DNA of 64,000 nucleotides from assembly GCA_963746885.1 (NCBI GenBank), contig CAVVDM010000013.1, positions 434,001 to 498,000 of the forward strand. Direction: 5' to 3'. The notes below the pieces were generated by a model. It saw only the letters and a list, made by a program, of their open reading frames with translations. It searched no databases and was not told the DNA's origin. Of this stretch, positions 29,361 to 37,749 are shown one piece after another; positions within the stretch are counted from its first letter, which is position 1, and every line of letters starts with the position of its first letter. Origin of the DNA: DATARH01 sp963746885. Its GTDB lineage: Bacteria; Pseudomonadota; Alphaproteobacteria; ATCC43930; CGMCC-115725. The translations under genes were made by a program, and so were the position numbers.

Positions 29361-29844
29361 GCAGAAAACCGCGTGGTTGATCCTTGGCCGACTGCGCGAG
29401 GCTTGCGGCTCGGATTTCGGCAAGCTTACCGGCATCGTCGAAATCGACGAGACCTATATCGGCGGGAAAGAGGGCAACAAGCACGAGCACAAGAAACTGC
29501 CTGCGGGGCGCGGTGCGGTCGGCAAGGCAGCGGTGCTGGGCCTGCGCGAGCGCGGCGGTCGCACCGTGGCGCGGCCCGTTGACGGCACCGACGCCGAGAC
29601 GCTGAGCATGGAAATTCGGGAGAGCGTCGAGCCGGGCGCAACAATTCACACTGACGAGCATCGGGGCTATGCCGGCCTCGGCGGCGACTATCAGCACGAG
29701 ACCATCGTTCACAGCGCCGGCGAATACGTGCGCGACGACGGAGTTACGACGAACGGGACCGAGAGCGTCTGGGCGATCCTGAAGCGCGGCCTGCACGGCG
29801 TCTGTCACCACGCCAGCGACAAGCAGTTGCACCGTTACGCTTGA
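29361..29844 (+). mobile_element. IS1595-family (ISXO2-like) transposase remnant
   Basis: QKTAWLILGRLREAC joins the ISXO2-like DDE domain: GIVEIDETYIGGKEGNKH, RAVG-K-AVLGLRERGG, IHTDEHRGYAGL and a terminal TTNGTESVWAILKRGLHGVCHHASDKQLHRY. The N-terminal zinc-finger part is missing and the C terminus stops right after the HRY block, so the gene is truncated at both ends. No terminal repeats were identified. Confidence 0.75.
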
Positions 29845-29927
29845 TCCTGCAGATTTATCTTAACCCAAACGTGGCCCCCGACGTTAGCATCTTCCTCCAA
29901 GCGCATTTCTACTGCGTCGAGCGGGTT

Positions 29928-30119
29928 TTATATTAATTCTGCAAACAGGTCGTAATATCCGGTGTAGCTTCTGAGGATATTCGATATCTCGCGCTTCTGT
30001 GCGCTGATAAGAATGCCCGGATCGGCTCCACCAGTGTCGTGTAGTGGATCCCACGCTTTAAAATGTTCAACTATCAGTTGACCCAATGCTTCCTCCTGTG
30101 CAAAACGAGAATTGTTCAC
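29928..30119 (-). CDS. Small hypothetical protein, probably truncated by an in-frame stop
   Basis: 63 residues from GTG 30119: LGQLIVEHFKAWDPLHDTGG, AQKREISNILRSY, YYDLFAELI, then TAA. The same frame continues beyond the stop with NPLDAVEMRLEEDANVGGHVWVKINLQDQA, which looks protein-like, so the stop may be a point mutation. WDPL followed by helices faintly recalls small DUF1871-type proteins; I would not rely on this. It sits between IS debris and the CoA-transferase cluster. Confidence 0.4.
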   Translation of the reverse strand: MNNSRFAQEEALGQLIVEHFKAWDPLHDTGGADPGILISAQKREISNILRSYTGYYDLFAELI

Positions 30120-30154
30120 ATCGTGAAGCAGACGACCGAATTTTCTCTAAGGTG

Positions 30155-30829
30155 TTATCCCCGCAGCCGCACCGGGGGGATGTCGCGCGGGACGATCAGG
30201 TTGCAGCCGGTTGTCGCCTTGACCTCGTCGACCGTGATGCCGGGCGCGATCTCCTTCAGGGCCATGCCCGCGGCGGTGATCTCGAACAGGCCGTAATTGG
30301 TGATGACGAGGTCGACGACGCCCTTTGCCGTCACCGGGATTGCGCAGCGCTCGACGAGACGCGGTGCGCCGCGCCGCGTCGTCTGCTCCATCGCGACGAA
30401 GACGTGCTTGGCGCAGGCCGCGAGGTCCATCGCGCCGCCGATGCCGCCGCCCTTCTGCCCGGCCATCTTCCAGTTGGCGAAATCGCCGTTGGCGGCGACC
30501 TCGTAGGCGCCGAGCACGGTCACGTCGATCCGGCCGCTGCGAATGAGGCCGAACGAGTTGGCGTGGTGCACGATCGCCGCCCCCGGCCGCAGCGTCACAT
30601 GCTGGCCGCCGGCATTGACGAGATGCAGGTCCTCCCTGCCGGCCCCGGTCAAGGGCCCATAGCCGATCACGCCGTTCTCGGCGTGGAAGATGATCTCCTT
30701 GTCGCCGAAGTCGAAATTCGAGCACAAGGTCGGGATGCCGATGCCGAGATTGACGATCCAGCCGTCCTCGAACTCCATCGCCAGCCGGTCGCACATCTGC
30801 TGGCGGGTCAGGCCCTTGGCGTCGCTCAT
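30155..30829 (-). CDS. CoA-transferase subunit B (3-oxoacid type)
   Basis: 224 residues from ATG 30829. It has VNLGIGIPTLCSNFD and FHAENGVIGYGPL, whose Glu is the catalytic residue that forms the thioester in family I CoA-transferases, then GGAMDLAACAKHVFVAM and VTVDEV-type C-terminal blocks. It acts with subunit A in CoA transfer between an acyl-CoA and a 3-oxoacid or related acid. The start overlaps the subunit A stop by four bases (ATGA). PcaJ-, ScoB- or glutaconate-type substrates cannot be told apart from sequence alone. Confidence 0.9.
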   Translation of the reverse strand: MSDAKGLTRQQMCDRLAMEFEDGWIVNLGIGIPTLCSNFDFGDKEIIFHAENGVIGYGPLTGAGREDLHLVNAGGQHVTLRPGAAIVHHANSFGLIRSGRIDVTVLGAYEVAANGDFANWKMAGQKGGGIGGAMDLAACAKHVFVAMEQTTRRGAPRLVERCAIPVTAKGVVDLVITNYGLFEITAAGMALKEIAPGITVDEVKATTGCNLIVPRDIPPVRLRG

Positions 30830-31590
30830 CGTGCGTTCCTTTCGGCTTCGTATTTTGCGACGTCGGCCGGGCGCATCGGCCACCAGCCTTCGGGCGCAGG
30901 CGGGATCTTGACCATGCGATGGACGTAGATCCCCGGCAGATGCACGTCGTCGGGGTCGATTGCGCCGCGCGGGAGGAAATCCTCCTCGACCTCGACGATC
31001 GTGACGCGCGCCGCCATCGCCATCAGCGGGTTGAAGTTGCGCTGCGAGCGGCGGAACAAGAGGTTACCGGCCTCGTCGGCCTTCCAGGCGCGGATGAAGG
31101 CGTAATCGAGCGGCAAGGCCTCTTCGAGCAGGTATTCGCGGCCGTTGAAGATTCGCGTCTCGCGGCCCTCGGCGAGTTCGGTGCCGACCGCGGCCGGCGT
31201 GTAGAAGGCTGGGATGCCGGCGCCGGCGGCGCGCATGCGCTCGGCCAATGTGCCCTGCGGCACCAGCTCGGTCTCGATCAGCCCCTTGTCGACATATTCG
31301 GCCAGGGCCAGCCGCTGCGAGGCGCGGGTCGGCGCCGTAAACGAGGCGACCACCCTGCTGACCTGGTCGTTGCGGATCAGCCATTCCATGGTCGGCGCAT
31401 CCTCGGGCATCGTGGCGCCGCCGCGCGTGCCGTTGGAGACGCAGGTCAGCCGCTTGGCGCCCTGCTTCGTCAGCGCATCGTAGAGGTTGATCGGCATGCC
31501 GACGACGGCAAACCCGCCGAAGCCCACGACCGAGCCGTCGGGTATGTCGCGGACGGCGTCGGCAAATGTGGCGAAAACCTTGGACTTCAT
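30826..31590 (-). CDS. CoA-transferase subunit A (3-oxoacid type)
   Basis: 254 residues from ATG 31590. The CoA-transferase glycine loop GFGGFAVVGMPINLYDAL is near the N terminus, followed by LTCVSNGTRGG, LVPQGTLAERMRAAGAGIPAFYTPAAVGT and YAFIRAWKADEAGNLLFR. This is the ordinary alpha subunit. It overlaps both the upstream cupin gene and the downstream subunit B gene by four bases, so the three form a tightly coupled operon. The longer open frame to 31905 is antisense noise over the cupin. Confidence 0.9.
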   Translation of the reverse strand: MKSKVFATFADAVRDIPDGSVVGFGGFAVVGMPINLYDALTKQGAKRLTCVSNGTRGGATMPEDAPTMEWLIRNDQVSRVVASFTAPTRASQRLALAEYVDKGLIETELVPQGTLAERMRAAGAGIPAFYTPAAVGTELAEGRETRIFNGREYLLEEALPLDYAFIRAWKADEAGNLLFRRSQRNFNPLMAMAARVTIVEVEEDFLPRGAIDPDDVHLPGIYVHRMVKIPPAPEGWWPMRPADVAKYEAERNAR

Positions 31591-31988
31591 CGCAGCTGCT
31601 GCCCCTCGCTGGTGCCGGTCAGAAAGATGTTGGGTTTGAGAAAGATCGACAGCACCAAGGCACCGTTTGGCGATTTGGCGATGTGGCGGTTGCCTTTCGG
31701 GCGCCAGACGTAGTTGCCGGCGGTGACCTCGCCCTCGCCGTCGACGAGGCTGCCTTCGAGGACGAAGGTCTGCTCGACCTCGACATGCTCGTGCAGTGTG
31801 AGTTCGGAGCCAGGCTGCCAGCGGAACAGCGCGGTCAAGAGGCCCGTCTCCTTGTCTTCGAGCAGCACCTTCATGTCGATGCCGGCGCACGGCGTCGGCT
31901 TCCATGGCAATTCGTCGACCTGGACATAGCGCGAGGCGAGCGGCCCGAGCACATCTTCGTTGGCAAGAAACGGCGTCGTCGCGGTCAT
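31587..31988 (-). CDS. Cupin-domain protein
   Basis: 133 residues. A single cupin barrel with metal-ligand pattern H-E-H (LTLHEHVEVEQTFVLEGSL) and a later GNRHIAKSP His. Proteins like this bind Fe or Mn and act as small dioxygenases, isomerases or sensors. It is translationally coupled to CoA-transferase subunit A (ATGA overlap) and follows the alcohol dehydrogenase by 14 bases, so a role in the same catabolic pathway is likely. Reaction unknown. Confidence 0.8.
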   Translation of the reverse strand: MTATTPFLANEDVLGPLASRYVQVDELPWKPTPCAGIDMKVLLEDKETGLLTALFRWQPGSELTLHEHVEVEQTFVLEGSLVDGEGEVTAGNYVWRPKGNRHIAKSPNGALVLSIFLKPNIFLTGTSEGQQLR

Positions 31989-32002
31989 CTTGCTTCTCTC
32001 CC

Positions 32003-33054
32003 TTACATCAAAAACACGCCCTTGCCGGTAGTCTGGGTGTCGAACAGTTTGTAGGCTTCATTGGCTTGGTCGAGTTGCCAGCGGTGGGTGAACAATTTTT
32101 CGACGTCGATCTTGCGGTCGGCGACGAATTGGGCGCATTCGGCCTGGCCGATCTGCGAGAAGGTCCACGATGCGACGATCGTCAGCTGCTTCCTGAGCAT
32201 GTCCGGGCTGACGTCGATCGTCACCTGGTTGCGCTCGCCGACAAAGCAGGTCGTGCCCCACACCTTGGTGCCGCGCACCGCGGCGATGCGGCCCTCGGGC
32301 TGCGATGAGGTGTCGAGGGTGAACTCGGCGCCGTAGCCGTGCGTCAAATCCTTGATCGCGCCGACGGGGTCGTTGGAGCGCGGGTTGACCGTCTCGGCGG
32401 CGCCGAATTCCTTGGCGCGTTCGAGGCGCTCCTCGCTGACATCGAGGGCGATGACGCGCGCGCCCATCGCCGCCGCCAGCTGGGTCGCCGACAGCCCGAC
32501 CGGCCCCTGGCCGAAGATCGCGATCGTGTCGTTGCCGCGAAACCCGGATGCGGCGCAGCGCGCCATACGCGGTGCCGGTGCCGCACGAGATCGCCGCGCC
32601 GGTGGTGAACGACAATTCGTCGAGCAGCGGCACCAGCGTGAAAGCCGGGATCTTCAGATACTTGGCATGGCCGCCGTGGGCGTTGTTGCCGTACACCAGC
32701 ACCGGCTGCTCCTGGCACAGCTGGGACCAGCCGGAGCGGCAGTGGTTGCACACGGTGCAGCCCTTGTAGTGGTGCACCATGACGCGCTGCGCCGATCTTG
32801 GCCTGGGCGGCGCTGACCCCGGGGCCGATCGCGGCGACGATGCCGCACGGCTCGTGCCCGGCGATGGTCGGCTCGCTCGGGGCGGCGAGGCCGCCGGTCG
32901 CGCCGCCGGCTTTCGGGCGGCGGTATTGGTGGAGGTCGCTGCCGCACATGCCCGACGCCTTCATCTCGATGACGACCTCGCCCTCGCCCGGAATCGGATC
33001 GGGGAAGTTCATCAGCTCGAGCTGGCGTTCTCCGGTAAAGACAACCCCGCGCAT
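32003..33054 (-). CDS. Zinc-dependent alcohol dehydrogenase, two frameshifts
   Basis: First part: RGVVFTGERQLELMNFPDP, ASGMCGSDLHQYR (catalytic Zn Cys) and AGHEPCGIVAAIG. Second frame: GCTVCNHCRSGWSQLC (structural Zn cysteines) and ISCGTGTAYGALRRIRVS. Third frame: GNDTIAIFGQGPVGLSATQLA (NAD fold) to FDTQTTGKGVFLM. Each break, near 32788 and 32538, is repaired by removing one base (TCGCGGC to TCGGGC at the second), giving 349 residues, normal length. ATG 33054 has GAGGAGG upstream. It oxidises an alcohol or polyol in the CoA-transferase cluster. Confidence 0.83.
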
Positions 33055-33188
33055 CGTTTCCTCCTCGGCTGACATCGCTGTTGCCGCAATGCTAGCATGA
33101 CAGCGCGGGCCGGGTCGTCAGGCAATCAACACCGAGCCAGTGGGCAAACCAAAGCCGGCGAGGCCAACTCGGCGGGCGGGGGTGGAGG

Positions 33189-33530
33189 ATGGTGCGCTGG
33201 AGCAGGCTGTCGGTTGCTGTCGCGGCGGCATGGGTCGCGCTGCTGGCGACTATGCCGGCGGGCCGTGCCTGGGGGGCGGACGGGCATCGCGTCATCGCGT
33301 TGCTGGCCGACCGTGCGCTGCAGCAAAGCGACCCGCGCGGGCATGCCAAAATCCTGGCGCTGCTCGCGTTTCCGACAAGGGCGGGCAAGGACCAGACGGA
33401 GCCGTGCAGCACGATCGTGCTCTACAAGGTCGGCCCTGATTATGAGACAAGGGCGCTCGCCGCGATCCGGCAGCAGCTCGCCGAGGCAGGGGTGCGGCTC
33501 GCCCGCATGCTGCGCGACAACATCAAATAA
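33189..33530 (+). pseudogene. S1/P1-type nuclease with large in-frame internal deletion
   Basis: 113 residues. A signal peptide ends AGRA and the mature chain begins WGADGHRVIALLADRAL, the Zn-binding Trp/His N terminus of S1/P1 nucleases. The end, DYETRALAAIRQQLAEAGVRLARMLRD, is their C-terminal helix. The middle, which carries the remaining zinc ligands in ~260-residue relatives, is missing, while the frame is intact. Secreted, probably without nuclease activity. It lies just upstream of the solute-binding protein gene on the same strand and could share its transcript. Confidence 0.65.
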
Positions 33531-33550
33531 TCGAAGGGGAGAAGACACCG

Positions 33551-34777
33551 ATGAGCGGAACCAAAGCCATGCGCGGCCTCGGCGTGATGCTGGCGGCGCT
33601 GATCCTGGCCGCCGGACCGGCGGCGGCCCAGAAGAAATACGATACCGGCGCGAGCGACAGCGAGATCAAGATCGGCAATATTATGCCCTATAGCGGCCCG
33701 GCCTCGGCCTACGGCATCGTCGGCAAGACCGAGGCCGCCTATTTCCGCAAGATCAACGCCGAAGGCGGCATCAACGGGCGCAAGATCACCTTCATCTCGT
33801 ATGATGACGGCTACAGCCCGCCAAAAACTGTCGAGCAGGCGCGCAAATTGATCGAGAGCGACGGCGTGCTGTTTATCTTCGGCTCGCTCGGAACCCCGAC
33901 CAATTCCGCGATCCACAAATACATGAACCAGAAGAAGGTGCCGCAGCTGTTCGTCTCGACCGGGGCGACCAAATGGGGCGACCCGAAGCATTTTCCGTGG
34001 ACGATGGGCTGGCAACCCAACTACCAGAGCGAGGGGCGGATCTACGCGGCCTATCTGCTCGAGCACAAGCCGGACGCGAAGATCGCGGTGCTCTACCAGA
34101 ACGACGATTACGGCAAGGACTACCTGAAGGGGCTGCAGGACGGGCTCGGTGCCAAGGCGAAGTCGATGATCGTCGCCGAGGCGCCCTATGAGACCGCCGA
34201 TACGACGGTCGATTTGCAGGTGGTCAGCCTGAAAGCCTCCGGCGCGGATGTGTTCGTCAACGTCGCGACCCCGAAATTCGCCGCCCAGGCGATCCGCAAG
34301 GTGGCCGAGCTCAACTGGCACCCGCTGCATATCCTCAACAGCGTATCGCGCTCGGTGGGCTCGGTGCTGAAGCCGGCCGGGCTCGACAATTCCAAGGGTC
34401 TGTTGACCGCGATCTACCTGAAGGACCCGACCGACCCGGCATTGCGCGAGGACAAGGGCTTTCTCGAATGGTCGTCCTTCATGGACAAATACTTTCCCGA
34501 AGGCGACAAGAGCGACGGCGGCACGGTCTCCGGCTACTCGCAGGCGCAGACCATGGCGCAGGTATTGAAGCAATGCGGCGACGAGCTGACCCGCGCGCGG
34601 GTTATGAAAGAAGCGGGAAACCTGCATGACTTCGTGCTGCCGATGCTGCTGCCCGGCATCAAGATCAATACCAGCCCGAGCGACTACTTCCCGCTGAAGC
34701 AGATGCAGATGGCGCGCTTCACCGGCGAGCATTGGGAGCCGATCGGCCCGATCATCGCCGGCGCGGTGCACGACTGA
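33551..34777 (+). CDS. ABC transporter substrate-binding protein, branched-chain amino acid (LivJ/HAAT) type
   Basis: 408 residues; signal peptide GVMLAALILAAGPAAAQ. Type I periplasmic-binding fold: EIKIGNIMPYSGPASAYG, INGRKITFISYDDGY, VLFIFGSLGTPTN, KIAVLYQNDDYGKDYLKGL and GADVFVNVATPKFAAQAI. This branch of the family commonly binds aromatic acids, amides or amino acids. No permease or ATPase gene is adjacent, so it is an orphan within the window. A GGGGAGAAG ribosome site precedes the ATG. Probably supplies substrate for the catabolic cluster. Confidence 0.9.
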   Translation: MSGTKAMRGLGVMLAALILAAGPAAAQKKYDTGASDSEIKIGNIMPYSGPASAYGIVGKTEAAYFRKINAEGGINGRKITFISYDDGYSPPKTVEQARKLIESDGVLFIFGSLGTPTNSAIHKYMNQKKVPQLFVSTGATKWGDPKHFPWTMGWQPNYQSEGRIYAAYLLEHKPDAKIAVLYQNDDYGKDYLKGLQDGLGAKAKSMIVAEAPYETADTTVDLQVVSLKASGADVFVNVATPKFAAQAIRKVAELNWHPLHILNSVSRSVGSVLKPAGLDNSKGLLTAIYLKDPTDPALREDKGFLEWSSFMDKYFPEGDKSDGGTVSGYSQAQTMAQVLKQCGDELTRARVMKEAGNLHDFVLPMLLPGIKINTSPSDYFPLKQMQMARFTGEHWEPIGPIIAGAVHD

Positions 34778-34854
34778 ACGAAGGCGGCGTCGCGCACCTC
34801 AACGAGGTGCGCTCACCCGCCTGGGATTACGACCCGATCCGGCCGCACCCGCTG

Positions 34855-35334
34855 CTACGAGTGGCGGTGGATCGGGTCGACCCAGCGCACCGCCTCGGGC
34901 TTCTCGACCGGCTCGATGTCGAGATTGACGACCACCGCCTCGTTGTCGCTGCGCACCAGCACGCATTCGAGCGTCTCCTCGCTCGACGCGTTGATCTCCT
35001 GGTGCGGCACATAGGGCGGCACGAAGATGAAGTCGCCCGGCCCGGCTTCGGCGACGTATTCGAGATGGTCGCCCCAGCGCATCCGCGCCCGGCCCTTAAC
35101 GATGTAGATGACGCTTTCGAGCGCGCCGTGGTGATGCGCGCCGGTCTTGGCGTTGGCGTGGATGTGGACGGTGCCGGCCCACAGCTTCTGCGCCCCGGCG
35201 CGGGCGAAGTTGATCGCCGCGGCGCGGTTCATGCCGGGCGTCTGCGGCGTGTTGGTGTCGAGTTGATCGCCGGGGATCACCTTGACCCCGTGCTCCCGCC
35301 AGTCGACCGCATCCGTCTCGTGCCGCTCGCTCAT
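34855..35334 (-). CDS. Cupin-domain protein
   Basis: 159 residues from ATG 35334. Cupin motifs: HIHANAKTGAHHHGALESVIYIVKG (His-rich metal site with Glu) and a second strand GDFIFVPPYVPHQEIN. It resembles the small cupins linked to uptake and degradation of aromatic or hydroxamic compounds. It is convergent with the solute-binding protein gene. The upstream frame to 35370 lacks a ribosome site. Reaction unknown. Confidence 0.8.
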   Translation of the reverse strand: MSERHETDAVDWREHGVKVIPGDQLDTNTPQTPGMNRAAAINFARAGAQKLWAGTVHIHANAKTGAHHHGALESVIYIVKGRARMRWGDHLEYVAEAGPGDFIFVPPYVPHQEINASSEETLECVLVRSDNEAVVVNLDIEPVEKPEAVRWVDPIHRHS

Positions 35335-35423
35335 TCGCCTGTCCCCGCGTTCCGGTGTCCCGCGACGCAATATAGGCAGCCGCCGGCAATAGCAACAGAT
35401 CGTGATGTGATTATTTAAATATA

Positions 35424-35456
35424 CACATAATATATATGTATATGTGACACTAGAAT
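35424..35456. promoter_or_regulatory. AT-rich palindromic region between cupin and DUF5666 genes
   Basis: CACATA (35424-35429) and TATGTG (35441-35446) form an inverted repeat with eleven A/T-dominated bases between, inside which ACATA and TATGT pair again. TAGAAT at 35451-35456 is a fair -10. The pocket from 35410 stands out sharply from GC-rich surroundings. It is a candidate operator and promoter for the plus-strand DUF5666-msrQ genes or the divergent cupin. Confidence 0.45.
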
Positions 35457-35569
35457 GCCTCGCGACATTGCCGCGGCAGCGCGCTACAATTCTTCACGAC
35501 AATGTGAACGGCAAAAACATCGGTCGCGCGCCACTGTCGGCACGGACAATGAGAGAACGGGGAAATCGG

Positions 35570-36182
35570 ATGCTCAGACAGAATCGCGATTGCCGCAGCT
35601 TTTGTCGTGTTGGCCGTCATGCCGGCGGCGGCGCAGACTGCCCCGGCGGGCACGCCGGTGCGGATCCGCGGCACGGTCGACAAGCTCGACGGCCGGAATT
35701 TGACCGTCAAATCGCGCGATGGTCAGGTTTTGACGGTCGCATTGGCCTCGGATGCAGCCGTGGTGACACTGGTCAAGAAGAGCCTCGCCGACATCAAACC
35801 CGGCGACTTCCTGGCCTCGACCGGGGTCAAGGGCAAGGACGGCAAGATTCATGCAATTGAGGTCCGCATCTTTCCGAAGGCAACGCCCGATGGCGGTCGA
35901 CAATTTGCATGGGACCTGGAGCCCGACAGCGTGATGACCAACGCCACTGTCGGCACCGTTGCGAAGGCGCCGGAGGGAATGGTCGTGCATGTCACGTTCA
36001 AGGGCGGCGTGTCGGAGTACAGCATCGGCCCGGACGTTCCGGTGCTGGCGCCTGCGCCCGGCGACATCAGCCTGTTGAAACCGGGCGCGGCGGTCTTTGT
36101 CATCGGCTTGAAAAGGCCCGACGGCACTCTGACATCGCATCGGATCTACGCCGAGAAGGACGGCATCAAGCCGCCGATGTGA
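35570..36182 (+). CDS. Periplasmic DUF5666-like OB-fold protein, one frameshift
   Basis: From ATG 35570 (preceded by ACGGGGAAATCGG) MLRQ reads into a signal peptide IAIAAAFVVLAVMPAAAQ only if one A at about 35583 is dropped. The mature part has two similar beta units, PVRIRGTVDKLDGRNLTVKSRDGQ and SVMTNATVGTVAKAPEGMVVHV, typical of DUF5666. Repaired length is 203 residues. As given, translation would have to start at GTG 35607 inside the signal. It precedes the MsrQ-like gene by 18 bases and may work with it in periplasmic redox or metal chemistry. Confidence 0.65.
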
Positions 36183-36200
36183 CATGCCCATGGAGCAGCG

Positions 36201-37061
36201 ATGACGTATCCGTGGAACGATTACAGCCGCCGACTGTCGCCGCTGAAGCTTGCGGTGTTCGTCGCGCTGTTCTGCCCGGCATTGTGGACCTTGCTGTCGT
36301 TCGTGCTCGGCTGGCTGCAGCCACGCCCGTTCAACGAGGCGATCCACCAGATCGGGTTCTGGACGATCCGCCTGATCTTTATTGCGCTGGCGATCACCCC
36401 GCTGCGCCAGGTTCTGCAATGGTCGCGGTTGCTGCTGGTGCGCCGGATGGTCGGCGTCGCCGCGTTTGCCTATGCGCTCGGCCACCTGACGCTCTATACC
36501 GCCGACCAGATGTTCGACATTGCCAAGGTGGCAAGCGAGATCGTGCTGCGGATCTATCTGACGATCGGCTTTGCCGCGGTGCTCGGCCTTTCGGCGCTGG
36601 CCGCGACCTCGACCGACGGGATGATCCGTCGGCTCGGGGCGCGCAACTGGCAGCGTCTACACAAACTGGTCTATGTGATCGCGCTGCTCGCGGTCACCCA
36701 TTTCTGGATGCAGGCGAAGCTCGAGGTGTGGGAACCGACGATCATGGCCGGCATCTACGTCTGGCTGATGGGCTATCGCTTGATGGCCTGGCGGCTCAGC
36801 GTGCGCCGGCGCCTCGCGCTGCGTTGGGTCGGGGTGCTCGCCGTTGCCGCAGCGGTTGTGACGGCGCTCGGCGAGGCGGCGTATTTTCATTTCGCGTATG
36901 GCGTCGCGCCGATGCGCGTCATCGCCGCGAACTGGTCGCTGGCGACCGGGGTGCGGCCGGCGGTTGTCGTGCTGGCGCTCGCTTTTGGCGTTGCGGCGGC
37001 GGGGGCCGCGCGCCAGCCGGCCGTGGCGCAGATCGTCAAGCGCCATCTGCGCTTTGCGTGA
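36201..37061 (+). CDS. Ferric-reductase-like heme membrane protein, MsrQ/YedZ-like
   Basis: 286 residues with about eight membrane segments. The ferric-reductase-like core has heme-ligand histidines in AYALGHLTLYTADQ, NWQRLHKLVYVIALLAVTHFW. MsrQ passes electrons across the inner membrane to the periplasmic methionine sulfoxide reductase MsrP. No msrP gene is in the window, and the C-terminal extension (an additional pair of helices, AAVVTALGEAAYFHF onward) exceeds E. coli MsrQ, so MsrQ identity is probable, not certain. Likely co-transcribed with the DUF5666 gene. Confidence 0.75.
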   Translation: MTYPWNDYSRRLSPLKLAVFVALFCPALWTLLSFVLGWLQPRPFNEAIHQIGFWTIRLIFIALAITPLRQVLQWSRLLLVRRMVGVAAFAYALGHLTLYTADQMFDIAKVASEIVLRIYLTIGFAAVLGLSALAATSTDGMIRRLGARNWQRLHKLVYVIALLAVTHFWMQAKLEVWEPTIMAGIYVWLMGYRLMAWRLSVRRRLALRWVGVLAVAAAVVTALGEAAYFHFAYGVAPMRVIAANWSLATGVRPAVVVLALAFGVAAAGAARQPAVAQIVKRHLRFA

Positions 37062-37075
37062 GGCGGCCGGTAGAA

Positions 37076-37279
37076 ATGGAGGACCGGGGCGCTCTGCTGC
37101 GCGAATTGATGGCGGCGTTCGACGACCTGCCGGTGCCGCTGCGCGACGCGATCAACTACGCGCCTGAGCCGCTTGACCCGAAGGGCCTCGCGGCGCTGTG
37201 CCGGCGGCACGGCGCCGGCAACGTGCTGGCAATGATCGAACTGAAGCTAAAGCGGCAGGCGAGTGGGCGGGCCGAATAG
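37076..37279 (+). CDS. Small hypothetical protein
   Basis: 67 residues: EDRGALLRELMAAFDDLPVP, RDAINYAPEPLDPKGLAALC, then GAGNVLAMIELKLKRQA. It starts 15 bases after the msrQ-like stop on the same strand and ends just before the convergent rlmH. Acidic start, helical, no signal peptide, no recognised family. Composition and codon use fit a real gene. Confidence 0.5.
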   Translation: MEDRGALLRELMAAFDDLPVPLRDAINYAPEPLDPKGLAALCRRHGAGNVLAMIELKLKRQASGRAE

Positions 37280-37280
37280 C

Positions 37281-37739
37281 TCAGTCGCGATGGTAGGGAT
37301 GGCCGGCGAGGATCTGCTGCGCCCGGTAGAGTTGTTCGAGCAGGAGGCTACGCGCCATCAGGTGCGGCCACGTCATCGCGCCCAATGACATGACCGCGTC
37401 GGCGCGCTCGATGACCGGCGCCCCGAGCCCATCGGCGCCGCCGATCGCAAAGGCCAGCGCGGCGGTGCCGCCGTCGCGCCATGACGCCAGCCGGTCGGCG
37501 AAGTCGCGGCTGGTCCAGGGCGCGCCCCTCTCGTCGAGCACGACGAGGCGGGCGCCGGCCGGGACCGCGGCGAGGATCAGCTCGGCCTCGCGCAATTTCA
37601 GCGCGGCCGGCGGCAGGCGGCGCTTTTCCTCGAGCTCGACGATCGCGACCGGCGGCGCGATGCGCCCGGCGTACAGCGTCTGCAGGTCATAAAGCGGGCC
37701 GCGCCGCAGCCGGCCGACGGCGAGCAGGTGGAGGCGGAT
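37281..37739 (-). CDS. rlmH: 23S rRNA pseudouridine-1915 N3-methyltransferase RlmH
   Basis: 152 residues, the normal RlmH size, reading RLHLLAVGRLRRGPLYDL at the N terminus. The SPOUT-family knot follows: LDERGAPWTSRDFADRL, AFAIGGADGLGAPVIERA, SLGAMTWPHLMARSLLLEQLYRAQQILAGHPYHRD. It methylates helix 69 of 23S rRNA. The family's initiating codon position is ATC (37739-37737) here; no ATG, GTG or TTG lies nearby in frame except an ATG at 37817 inside rsfS. A rare start or a base error is possible. Last gene of the rplU-rlmH block. Confidence 0.9.
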   Translation of the reverse strand: MRLHLLAVGRLRRGPLYDLQTLYAGRIAPPVAIVELEEKRRLPPAALKLREAELILAAVPAGARLVVLDERGAPWTSRDFADRLASWRDGGTAALAFAIGGADGLGAPVIERADAVMSLGAMTWPHLMARSLLLEQLYRAQQILAGHPYHRD

Positions 37740-37749
37740 CGCCGCGCCC

